Below, piece by piece: positions 1-7,266 of a stretch of DNA of 22,888 bases. This DNA comes from an uncultured Clostridia bacterium (GTDB taxonomy: Bacteria > Bacillota_A > Clostridia > TANB77 > CAG-508), in assembly GCA_944390995.1 (NCBI GenBank), contig CALXSA010000020.1, positions 1 to 22,888 of the forward strand, written 5' to 3'. Both the position numbers and the translations under genes were made by a program. The notes beneath the pieces are model-generated. The model did no database searches and was not told the origin of the DNA. It worked only from the letters and a program-made list of their open reading frames with translations. Each line of letters starts with the position of its first letter. Position 1 is the stretch's first letter.

Positions 1-92
1 AAACGCTATCTACTAATATCAATATTCTCCAAACTTGTCTAAAATCCTTCTTTTTTTTTTTTTAAATTGCATAATACTACATTTTTTTAACA

Positions 93-1727
93 TTATTTAT
101 ATATTTTTAATAATTTCAGAAACCTATATATTCCATTTCCATATGGTAATGCCATAATGTCCTCTTTGGAGAATACCCTTAAAATTAGTATCAGTACCAA
201 ATAAATTGCCACTGCAAATACTAACGCTAGTATTATACACAATTTACTAGAAATTATACATAAAAAACTATTATAAATAAATATTGTGCAAATAGCCATC
301 ATAACTGTCGCTAATACAATCTTTATTATCTGCCTTTTTTGTATACCTACTTTAATAAATTTTTTCAGAAACATCCCTGAAATCACAAACATAACTATAT
401 TAGATGAAACAGTTGCAAATGCTGCTCCGTTAGTCCCGCCTAAGAAAAATACATTTGGGTTTATTGGAACCAATATTAAGTTTAATGCAAGTTTAATAGC
501 CATTCCTACAATTAGCCCTATTGTCGGAATTATGGTTTTCCCTAAGCCTTGCAAAATTGCATTTACATTTTGACTTAGCATCATAAATGTAATTGAAATT
601 GCACTAATTTGCAATAAGTTTGCTCCATCTGGTTGGTTTGGGAATAAAAGTTCCAAAATAGGCTTAGCAAAAAGCATCATTCCCACCATGCATGGAATTC
701 CTATTAATAAAGCGGTTAATAACGAAAACTTAATTTTCCTTTGCACTGGTGCAAAATTATTGCTTGCCTTTGCTGCCGCAACCATTGGAATTAGTGTGCT
801 TGTGAAAGCTGCATTAAATGACAGTGGAAACACAACCAAAGTATCTATTTTTCCAACTAACATACCATACTCTAGCTTAGCACTACTATCTGTCATAAAA
901 TTTTTTAAGCCTCTTACAATAGTCATTGAGTCTATGTTTTTATTTATGCCTGCCAATATTGGTCCTATAGACATTGGTATGGACACGGCTAATATATCGG
1001 ATATTGTTTTTCTTATTCCTCTATATTTATAATTCAAACTATTTTTCATTTCATTTGCAATTTCTCTACTAGCACTCTTGTAATACTTAAACAAATATGT
1101 AAAACAAATTATTTCAGACATTGTTGTAGCAATTGCTGCTCCAGCTGCCATAATTCTTGTGTCTGTTCCTGTACTTCTTGATATTACTTCTATTAATATT
1201 ATTGTAATTACAGTCCTAAAAATCTGCTCTATAGTCTGTGAATTAGCTCCAGCGCTTATATTTTCCCTTCCGTTAAAATAGCCTCTTACCACAGCTGTTA
1301 TTGACACAAAAAATATAGAAGGAGATAGCGCAACTAAGCTAAGCTCTGCTTCTGGAATTTGAAACCAATTGTGCGAAATATTGTGAGCACAAGTAAATAG
1401 AATTATTGAGCAAGTAAAACCCAAAGCTCCGAACGCAATTACTGCTATTTTAAATACCTTATGTGCCCCTTTACTATCGCCTATAGCTAGTCTTTCAGAA
1501 ACTAATTTGGACACCGCATTTGGAATTCCAATTGAGCAAATGGTGAGAAAAAGTGCATAAATTTGAAATGCACTGGAATATATAGCATTTCCCTCGTCTC
1601 CAAAGCCCTCTCTATTTGTTAAATATATTTTATTAACAACACCTATTATCTTCACAATCATGTGAGTAACAAGTAAAATTAAAATATTTTTTGTAAAACT
1701 AGATTTCTTTAATTTCGCTTTTCTCAT
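93..1727 (-). CDS. MurJ/SpoVB/YtgP-like lipid flippase (MOP superfamily)
   Basis: Polytopic membrane protein of about 544 residues with roughly 12-14 hydrophobic segments. The N-terminal part (KIIGVVNKIYL, then GIPNAVSKLVSERLAIGD and a KGAHKVFK stretch) matches the SpoVB/YtgP branch of the MOP flippase superfamily, whose members move lipid-linked wall or polysaccharide precursors across the membrane. Length is normal for the family. The start is chosen at ATG 1727 (MRKAKLKKS), a basic N-terminus just before the first membrane helix. The frame stays open to a TTG at 1793 and includes an ATG at 1763, but those codons run through a palindrome and a hairpin in the divergent spacer and lack good ribosome binding sites; the site at 1727 is also weak, so the start is uncertain. 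It diverges from the coupling-ATPase gene. A sporulation role (SpoVB proper) versus a general flippase role cannot be decided from sequence. Confidence 0.85.
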   Translation of the reverse strand: MRKAKLKKSSFTKNILILLVTHMIVKIIGVVNKIYLTNREGFGDEGNAIYSSAFQIYALFLTICSIGIPNAVSKLVSERLAIGDSKGAHKVFKIAVIAFGALGFTCSIILFTCAHNISHNWFQIPEAELSLVALSPSIFFVSITAVVRGYFNGRENISAGANSQTIEQIFRTVITIILIEVISRSTGTDTRIMAAGAAIATTMSEIICFTYLFKYYKSASREIANEMKNSLNYKYRGIRKTISDILAVSIPMSIGPILAGINKNIDSMTIVRGLKNFMTDSSAKLEYGMLVGKIDTLVVFPLSFNAAFTSTLIPMVAAAKASNNFAPVQRKIKFSLLTALLIGIPCMVGMMLFAKPILELLFPNQPDGANLLQISAISITFMMLSQNVNAILQGLGKTIIPTIGLIVGMAIKLALNLILVPINPNVFFLGGTNGAAFATVSSNIVMFVISGMFLKKFIKVGIQKRQIIKIVLATVMMAICTIFIYNSFLCIISSKLCIILALVFAVAIYLVLILILRVFSKEDIMALPYGNGIYRFLKLLKIYK

Positions 1728-1749
1728 ATTTAATACTATTCTTGTACTT

Positions 1750-1771
1750 TTGTAACTATGCATAGTCACAA
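1750..1771. promoter_or_regulatory. 22-bp palindrome in the divergent promoter region
   Basis: TTGTAACTATG and CATAGTCACAA form an inverted repeat matching at 10 of 11 positions with no spacer. It lies between the flippase and ATPase genes, a position and symmetry typical of a dimeric repressor operator. No regulator gene is adjacent, so the function is inference. Confidence 0.4.
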
Positions 1772-1776
1772 AAACT

Positions 1777-1800
1777 AAGACTTTTTTGCCCAAAAGTCTT
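1777..1800 (+). other. Hairpin followed by T8, just upstream of the ATPase promoter
   Basis: AAGACTTTT and AAAAGTCTT form a perfect 9-bp stem around a 6-nt loop (TTGCCC), followed on the plus strand by GTTTTTTTT. It has the form of an intrinsic terminator, yet no plus-strand gene lies upstream in the window. It may insulate the ATPase gene from read-through or be part of the divergent control region. Confidence 0.4.
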
Positions 1801-1827
1801 GTTTTTTTTCCAATTTTATAAGATAAT
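1799..1827 (+). promoter_or_regulatory. Possible promoter of the coupling-ATPase gene
   Basis: TTGTTT (1799-1804), 17 bp, GATAAT (1822-1827). The -10 box is good (5 of 6) and the -35 weak (3 of 6). It leaves a short 5' leader before the TTG start at 1866. Confidence 0.4.
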
Positions 1828-1865
1828 ATATATGTGTTATTTTATTTTTGAAAGTGGTGAAATTA

Positions 1866-4223
1866 TTGAAATACGTAGATAAATTTCTTAAGTTTTTGAA
1901 AACAGATAGAAATACATTTATGACATATATTTTAACATTAATTTCAGCATACATTCTTGTTGATAGATTAGTTGAATTAATGTTTATGATATTTACAGGA
2001 GTTTCGTATTCATATTGGGGGCCAATTGAATACACCTTAGCATTCGGTTGCTTAATCTTTGCATTTTACTTTTCGTTTTCGTCGAAATTTGTTAAAGCAG
2101 ACGTAGACAAGCTAAGGTTCTTTAATACATATGTAATTTGTTTATACATATTAATAGTGTCGTTTGTGGTGCAGTGCTTAAACTCCCTAGCTTGGGGACT
2201 GATACTATCTGTTCCAAACTATGCGGAAATTGTAAGCAATTACTCAAATCTGTTTAGACCTGCATTTACTGCAATTTCGCTATACATACCACTTGTATCA
2301 TTCTACAAGGTATTCAAGTGGCTTACATTTACAGTTAACGACTCAAAAGACCTTAAAGACTCAATCTTTGATTATGGCGGAATAAGCCTTTCTGGCAAAC
2401 CAAAAGACACCGGAAAATACTCATGCGAAGTATTCCTATGTAACGACTCAGAATCAGGCGAAGAAGTTATTATACCTGAATCAAAGAGAATGGAATCGTT
2501 CTTAGTTGTTGGTGTTTCTGGTTCTGGAAAAACAACAATGATTTACGAGCCAATGATTGCAAGAGATTTAGATAGAAAATATTTCTTCAAAGAAATATCA
2601 AAAGAAATGGGATATACAGCATTAAAAACAGGAATTGCAACTTTAAATACACCTTACGACAATTCATACTTAAACGAAAACTTTAACTTGAATATGCTTA
2701 CACCAAACCCAGATAAAATAAATTTGTATAATACATATATGAAGAAAATGATTTTGAGCTCATCTGGTGGAAAATATGTGTATAGAAATTTTGGTTTAAC
2801 ATACCTTTCTGCTGATTATGAATCAATAGAAAAAATGCTTGGAGTTGCTAAAAATTACAAAATTAAGGTAAACCTTATAGACCCTAATAATGCAGATTCT
2901 CCAGGTATGAACCCATTTGTATATGAAGACCCAATAAAAACAGGTATTGCAATATCTTCTGTATTAAAAGGGCTGTATGCTAGCAACAGACCAGATGTAC
3001 AATTAGCTTTTAGGGAAAACACAGCAATTCAAATTATAGAAAATTTGTCAATTTTGTTGAAAGAAATGTATCCTAAAATGCATGATGGAGACTTACCTAA
3101 CTTAGAGGATATGCTAGATATGATGAATGACTTCTCATTAGTAGAAGACATGACAAAGAAAATGAAAGACATACCTGCTCTAGCTACAAAATATAGAACA
3201 CTTATAAAATATTTTGAAAACAATTTCTATGCTGACAGCAAAGACTTGAAAAACACTAAACAATCTATTTACACAGCATCTGCTGAGCTAGATAATTTAC
3301 TAAGGTATCCAGGTGTTAAAAATATTTTATGTAACAGAACAAATAACCTAGAATTTGACAAGGTCCTAGCAAATGGTGAAGTAACATATGTATGTACAAG
3401 AAGAAGTGACCTAGGTGCAAACGCGCACAAGGCATTTGGTATATTCTTCCTATTGTTAATGCAACAATCAGTATTATCAAGGCCAGGTAACGATAGCACA
3501 AGAATACCACATTTCCTATACATAGATGATTTCCCAGAATTCATTTGCAAAGCAATAGAACCAGTATTTACAGTATATAGAAAATACAAAGTAGGTAACA
3601 TATTGTCAGCTCAAACCCTTTCTCAACTTGCTGATGAACATGGGAACTTTAAAGATGAAATATTGGCAAACTGCGTAAACAAAGCAATATTTGGAAACGC
3701 ACTTCCAGAGGATGTTACATGGTGGCAAACTGAATTGGAAGAAAAGAGAGAATGGGATTGGAACAAGAGTTATGAATCTGACCCAGACAAGAAAAATTAC
3801 GGATATGATACAAAGCTTGCTAGCATCAATTATAAATGGAAACCAAACTACATGGCAGGTAAGATTAAGTCATTAAAAGGAAAACAAATTCTATTTAAGG
3901 TAAAAGATGCTAAAGGAAAAAGCTATGTTGCAAAAGGTAAGCTTGATTTCTTAGAGGCAAAATATAAAGAGCCAAAGAAAATTAAAGAATATAACTTTGA
4001 GAAATTTACAGCTGGTTTAGTATCAGACAATATTAAGAAAAGACCAGTCAGCACAATGTTTAGAGGAAACTTCGCAGCAGCAACAGCAGATAATGATGCA
4101 ACAAGCACAGACAATGAAATAGACCCAATTCAAACAGACATTACAGATTCAAAATATCTTATGAATAATGACGATGCAATCATCTTCGACTTAAACAGGA
4201 AAAAAGATGATAACCAAGAATAA
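1866..4223 (+). CDS. VirD4/TraG-like coupling ATPase (T4CP-like), membrane-anchored
   Basis: Protein of about 785 residues. Four hydrophobic segments occupy roughly the first 150 residues, followed by a RecA-like ATPase with Walker A GVSGSGKTT (about 216-224) and Walker B-like FLYIDDFPEF (about 550-560). After these comes AQTLSQLADEHG and an NCVNKAIFGNALPED stretch, the pattern of the TraM-recognition/VirD4 C-terminal motor region. Known relatives are hexameric pumps that recruit DNA or protein substrates to a type IV secretion channel. The last 40 residues are acidic and probably disordered, as in substrate-docking tails. Start: TTG 1866, preceded by AAGTGGTGA, which matches AGGAGGTGA at 7 of 9 positions; the frame is open from TTG 1848, but that would place the ribosome site inside the gene. 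It converges on the replication-relaxation-like gene. No relaxase, VirB or TcpA-type channel gene is in the window, so the substrate is unknown. Confidence 0.8.
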   Translation: MKYVDKFLKFLKTDRNTFMTYILTLISAYILVDRLVELMFMIFTGVSYSYWGPIEYTLAFGCLIFAFYFSFSSKFVKADVDKLRFFNTYVICLYILIVSFVVQCLNSLAWGLILSVPNYAEIVSNYSNLFRPAFTAISLYIPLVSFYKVFKWLTFTVNDSKDLKDSIFDYGGISLSGKPKDTGKYSCEVFLCNDSESGEEVIIPESKRMESFLVVGVSGSGKTTMIYEPMIARDLDRKYFFKEISKEMGYTALKTGIATLNTPYDNSYLNENFNLNMLTPNPDKINLYNTYMKKMILSSSGGKYVYRNFGLTYLSADYESIEKMLGVAKNYKIKVNLIDPNNADSPGMNPFVYEDPIKTGIAISSVLKGLYASNRPDVQLAFRENTAIQIIENLSILLKEMYPKMHDGDLPNLEDMLDMMNDFSLVEDMTKKMKDIPALATKYRTLIKYFENNFYADSKDLKNTKQSIYTASAELDNLLRYPGVKNILCNRTNNLEFDKVLANGEVTYVCTRRSDLGANAHKAFGIFFLLLMQQSVLSRPGNDSTRIPHFLYIDDFPEFICKAIEPVFTVYRKYKVGNILSAQTLSQLADEHGNFKDEILANCVNKAIFGNALPEDVTWWQTELEEKREWDWNKSYESDPDKKNYGYDTKLASINYKWKPNYMAGKIKSLKGKQILFKVKDAKGKSYVAKGKLDFLEAKYKEPKKIKEYNFEKFTAGLVSDNIKKRPVSTMFRGNFAAATADNDATSTDNEIDPIQTDITDSKYLMNNDDAIIFDLNRKKDDNQE

Positions 4224-4262
4224 CCCCAAAACTGTTTTTGGGGACGGAGCAAAAAAACAGCT
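4224..4262. repeat. REP-like palindrome directly after the ATPase stop codon
   Basis: CCCCAAAA/TTTTGGGG forms an 8-bp hairpin with a 4-nt loop starting one base after the stop codon, continuing as GGGGACGGAGC and then a run of A and CAGCT. The second half recurs, inverted, after rplL at 19220-19242 with one inserted base. AGCAAAAAAACAGCT is also directly repeated at 4326-4340. There is no T-tract, so it is not a terminator by itself. Confidence 0.65.
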
Positions 4263-4326
4263 TTTGTCATAACTCTATGGGCACAAACTCCGTTACTGCC
4301 AACATAACAAAAGAAGATTACTTGTA

Positions 4327-4360
4327 GCAAAAAAACAGCTCTCGTCGAGCTGTTTTTTGC
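4327..4360. terminator. Bidirectional intrinsic terminator between convergent genes
   Basis: GCAAAAAAACAGCTC and GAGCTGTTTTTTGC pair around TCGTC, with A-tract and T-tract on either side. It serves the plus-strand ATPase gene and the minus-strand replication-relaxation-like gene, which both point at it. Confidence 0.8.
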
Positions 4361-4420
4361 TATTAATTTTTCATAACCAATCTAAACTTTCCTATAAATT
4401 TAATACTCATCCTCAACAAA

Positions 4421-5356
4421 TTAAATTCCCAATAACTTAACTTCCACATTTTCCATTTTGTACTTTCCATCTTCAAGTTTAAATTCAACCAATGTCTTGT
4501 CCAAAGTTTCCTCATTTTGTCTTAAGTCTGTAGAAAAATACATTTTTATTTTGCTCATTTCAACCTTGTTCATTACAATAGTTCTAAAAGTTTCAGCCAT
4601 ATGTTTCTCATCTTCGCAAATAAAAATTAATTGTGGCATTGAGCTAAAACCAGAATCTCCTGGAACAAAATTATCGTAGAAGTCATTATATAACCTCATT
4701 TTTTCAACCAACTTCTTCTCCCAGTCTTCCTCACGTCTAATAACTTCAAACAAAAACTCTATAGATTTATTATTCTTTGTAAGCTTAACACTACCACCTG
4801 TAGCCTTAAAAGTTTTACCCGTCTGCTTTGCCGTAATAGTTGGCTTTACAACATACGAATCAAACGCCTTAACCTTTCTCAAATATGCTATAATAGTTTG
4901 GTTTCCTGCCAATCTCTTTTTAATCATAGCAACAGGCTTAGTATTATCTGTAGGCTGCCATTTGCAATCTACACCTCTTGAGTTTAAAAGGTATTTGCCC
5001 ATTTTCTCCAAACAATATATTCTGTATATACCTTTCCCATCTTCTCCTTTGAAAAAGTATCTAGTTAATATTTTCGACTTTATTAATTGCTCTAACTTAT
5101 TATTAAGCTTGTCCTGTGAAGCTATCTCAACATTCTTCCACTGTAGCATTTGATATAGCTGCCTTGACGTTATAAATTCAAACTCATTCACAAGCTCTAT
5201 AATTCTAAAATGTAAATCATTAATATGACCAATATTTATCTTATGTATAATCTGGTTCATTGAAACATAGCCGTCTTTACCGTCAAATGTTTTAATTTCT
5301 CCTTCTCTTACTGCAAAAGGTGATACTACCGCCTTTATTTCATTATCTTCTACCAT
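4421..5356 (-). CDS. Replication-relaxation-like (Replic_Relax) winged-helix protein
   Basis: About 311 residues, soluble, no signal peptide. Residues around 45-130 read as a winged-helix region (ITSRQLYQMLQW, then IKSKILTRYFFKG and IYRIYCLEKMGKYLL, i.e. recognition helix and wing). The second half (EFLFEVIRREEDWEKKLVEKMRLY, QLIFICEDEKHM) resembles the C-terminal part of Replic_Relax proteins, which lie beside TraG/FtsK-type ATPases on conjugative or plasmid elements and are thought to act in DNA processing. Start: ATG 5356 is 8 nt from a GGGGGAG ribosome site; ATG 5362 is too close to it. It converges with the ATPase gene and has its own promoter. The family assignment is from memory of the pattern and is only moderately secure; a plain DNA-binding regulator is the alternative. 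Confidence 0.55.
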   Translation of the reverse strand: MVEDNEIKAVVSPFAVREGEIKTFDGKDGYVSMNQIIHKINIGHINDLHFRIIELVNEFEFITSRQLYQMLQWKNVEIASQDKLNNKLEQLIKSKILTRYFFKGEDGKGIYRIYCLEKMGKYLLNSRGVDCKWQPTDNTKPVAMIKKRLAGNQTIIAYLRKVKAFDSYVVKPTITAKQTGKTFKATGGSVKLTKNNKSIEFLFEVIRREEDWEKKLVEKMRLYNDFYDNFVPGDSGFSSMPQLIFICEDEKHMAETFRTIVMNKVEMSKIKMYFSTDLRQNEETLDKTLVEFKLEDGKYKMENVEVKLLGI

Positions 5357-5426
5357 AATCATCTCTCCCCCGTTTGGTATACTCTAATCTAAAAAAGTAC
5401 TACTTCTTTAGCTCATTACATGTAAT

Positions 5427-5455
5427 ATTTTATCACATTTTTTTTGGTTATACAA
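5427..5455 (-). promoter_or_regulatory. Promoter of the replication-relaxation-like gene
   Basis: Read on the minus strand: TTGTAT, 17 bp, TAAAAT, with a TG dinucleotide just before the -10. Spacing is ideal, the -10 is 5 of 6 and the -35 is 4 of 6. The leader to ATG 5356 is about 65 nt. Confidence 0.55.
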
Positions 5456-5463
5456 GCTGTTTA

Positions 5464-5492
5464 AAAGAAAAAGGCAAGTATGCTTGCTCGCC
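5464..5492 (-). terminator. Intrinsic terminator after the RluB-like gene
   Basis: On the minus strand GGCGAG and CTTGCC pair (one G-U) around CAAGCATA and are followed by TTTTTCTTTT, 11 bases after the stop codon. The stem is short, but position and T-tract fit. Confidence 0.55.
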
Positions 5493-5503
5493 CACATTGT
5501 CGC

Positions 5504-6220
5504 TCACTCCACAAGCCCTCTTACCTCTTTGCTACTTAAATACCTCCATTCGCCTAGTTTCAAGTTTTTCACATCTATGCTCTCTATCTTGCTTCTATGT
5601 AGCGCCAAAACCTTCCTTCCTATCGCAGCACACATTTTTCTTACTTCTCTATTTTTTCCCTCATGAATTGTAATCTCCACTCTTGAAATATTTTTCTCTC
5701 TATCTAATTTTAAAAGTCTTACCTTTGCTTTTCCTGAAACATAGTCCTCTATTTCCACTCCGCTTCTAAGCCTCTCTAGCTCCTCATTAGTCACAATTCC
5801 CTTTAGCGTAACATTGTATGTTTTCTCAATCTGATACTTTGGATGAGTAACTTTGTAAATAAACTCGCCATCATTTGTAAGTATTAACGCTCCTGAAGTA
5901 TACATATCCAGCCTTCCCACTGGCAAAACTTTCTCTGGTATGTCTATTAAGTCAAGCACTGTCTCCCTTCCAAACTGGTCCTTTGTTGTAGTAACATAGC
6001 CTATGGGTTTATTAAGCAGTATATATACTTTCTTTTCTGCTTTTCCCACAGGCTCATTTTTAAAATAGACCTTATCTTTTGCTGGGTCTATCTTTGTTCC
6101 TAATTCAGTTATAACTTTTCCATTTACCTTTACATCACCATTTAAAATATGTTCTTCTGCCTTTCGTCTTGAACAAACACCTTGGTTTGCCAGAAACTTT
6201 TGTAACCTCACTTCTTCCAT
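5504..6220 (-). CDS. rluB: rRNA pseudouridine synthase, RsuA/RluB family
   Basis: About 238 residues. An N-terminal S4 RNA-binding domain (RLQKFLANQGVCSRRKAEEHI, then NGDVKVNGK) precedes the RsuA/RluB catalytic domain with the motif GRLDMYTSGALILTNDG, whose Asp is the catalytic nucleophile of the family, and the later HEGKNREVRKMCAAIG block. It isomerises a uridine in rRNA; RluB acts on 23S helix 89 in known species, RsuA on 16S, and the length suits RluB. Start: ATG 6220, six nt after GGAGTGA; the GTG at 6229 lies inside that site. It is 20 bp downstream of the RluD-like gene, so the two pseudouridine synthases are probably cotranscribed. The RluB rather than RsuA assignment is inference. 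Confidence 0.85.
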   Translation of the reverse strand: MEEVRLQKFLANQGVCSRRKAEEHILNGDVKVNGKVITELGTKIDPAKDKVYFKNEPVGKAEKKVYILLNKPIGYVTTTKDQFGRETVLDLIDIPEKVLPVGRLDMYTSGALILTNDGEFIYKVTHPKYQIEKTYNVTLKGIVTNEELERLRSGVEIEDYVSGKAKVRLLKLDREKNISRVEITIHEGKNREVRKMCAAIGRKVLALHRSKIESIDVKNLKLGEWRYLSSKEVRGLVE

Positions 6221-6240
6221 TTTCTTCACTCCAAAAACAA

Positions 6241-7149
6241 TTATCTTTCCAACTCGTCCAGTTGGTTGAGTACAAAAACAAACCCCTCCGGAACCTCCGC
6301 CTCCAAATGCATCTGCTTACCAGTAATAGGGTGCTTAAAATCAAGGCTCTTAGCATGAAGCATTTGTCCTTGAACACCAAATTCATTCTTTCCGTTAGAA
6401 TACACCATGTCTCCCACAACAGGATGCCCTATTTCCGCCATATGCACTCTTATTTGGTGAGTTCTACCGGTATCTATTTTCACCTCAAGCAACGTATAAT
6501 TAGCATATCTTTTTAGCACTTTAAAATGTGTTATTGCCTCTTTGCCATCCTTTCTAACAGCCATTTTTTTCCTATCCTTGGTGCTTCTTCCTATAGGCAT
6601 ATTTATTGTAGCCTCATTTTCTGGAACAACGCCTCTTACCAAGGCAATATATATTTTCTTTACTTCCCTATTTTTAATCTGTTCACTCATATTTATATGA
6701 GCCCTGTCATTTTTTGCCACGATTAATAGACCTGAGGTATCCTTGTCCAATCTATGAACAATTCCAGGTCTAATCTCGCCGCCTATTCCAGATAAGCTAC
6801 CCTTGCAATGCGCCATAATAGCATTAACTAAAGTCCCATCCGGGTTACCATTTGCAGGGTGAACCACCATGCCCTTTGACTTATTCACAACTATAATATC
6901 TTCATCTTCATAAACAATGTCAAGGGGAATGTCTTCTGCCTTAACTCCTGTTTCTTTTGCCTCTGGAATATCTAATTCAATTACTTCTCCAACTTGTACT
7001 TTATATGAAATCTTTCTTTTTTTTCCATCTACTAAAACATTTCCATTTTCTATAAGCTTTTGTACCATCACTCTAGATAAGTCTTCGCGCTTTTTCGCAA
7101 TATATGCATCTAAACGCACATTATCTAAATCTACTACTATCTTTTCCAC
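6241..7149 (-). CDS. rluD: rRNA pseudouridine synthase, RluA/RluD family
   Basis: 302 residues. An N-terminal S4 domain (RLDAYIAKKREDLSRVMVQKLI, NGNVLVDG) is followed by the RluA-type catalytic domain: DEDIIVVNKSKGMVVHP, then HRLDKDTSGLLIVAKND with the catalytic Asp, and GRTHQIRVHMAEIGHPVVGD near the C-terminus. S4 plus this catalytic core is the RluD/YlyB architecture, which modifies helix 69 of 23S rRNA in characterised species. The start is GTG 7149 with AGGGGG seven nt upstream. It is the first gene of a likely pair with the RluB-like gene. The spacer upstream is filled by a tandem palindromic repeat. Which uridine it targets cannot be read from sequence. Confidence 0.88.
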   Translation of the reverse strand: MEKIVVDLDNVRLDAYIAKKREDLSRVMVQKLIENGNVLVDGKKRKISYKVQVGEVIELDIPEAKETGVKAEDIPLDIVYEDEDIIVVNKSKGMVVHPANGNPDGTLVNAIMAHCKGSLSGIGGEIRPGIVHRLDKDTSGLLIVAKNDRAHINMSEQIKNREVKKIYIALVRGVVPENEATINMPIGRSTKDRKKMAVRKDGKEAITHFKVLKRYANYTLLEVKIDTGRTHQIRVHMAEIGHPVVGDMVYSNGKNEFGVQGQMLHAKSLDFKHPITGKQMHLEAEVPEGFVFVLNQLDELER

Positions 7150-7168
7150 AATTCATCCCCCTATTTTT

Positions 7169-7260
7169 CGTTTTAGGGACAGGTCTCACGACGAAATTTT
7201 TTTCGTTCTGAGACCTGTCCCCAAAACGAAATTTTTTTCGCTGCGAGACCTGTCCCCAAA
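7169..7260. repeat. REP-like repeat cluster: long hairpin plus tandem copy
   Basis: Arms 7169-7196 and 7201-7228 are inverted repeats (25 of 28 matching) separated by TTTT. The second arm belongs to a 35-bp unit (7191-7225) repeated head-to-tail at 7226-7260 with few changes. Each unit has a CGAAA...TTTCG inner palindrome and an AGACCTGTCCCC block. It fills the spacer between the GT-C-like gene's stop and rluD. Confidence 0.85.
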
Positions 7261-7266
7261 ACGAAA

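Noticed and set aside
51..63. T13 run near the left edge as a terminator for the flippase
   Set aside because: On the minus strand it is an A run, and no GC-bearing stem precedes it.
7169..7260. CRISPR array
   Set aside because: Only two tandem 35-bp units with no unique spacers between them and no cas genes; palindromic repeat cluster instead.
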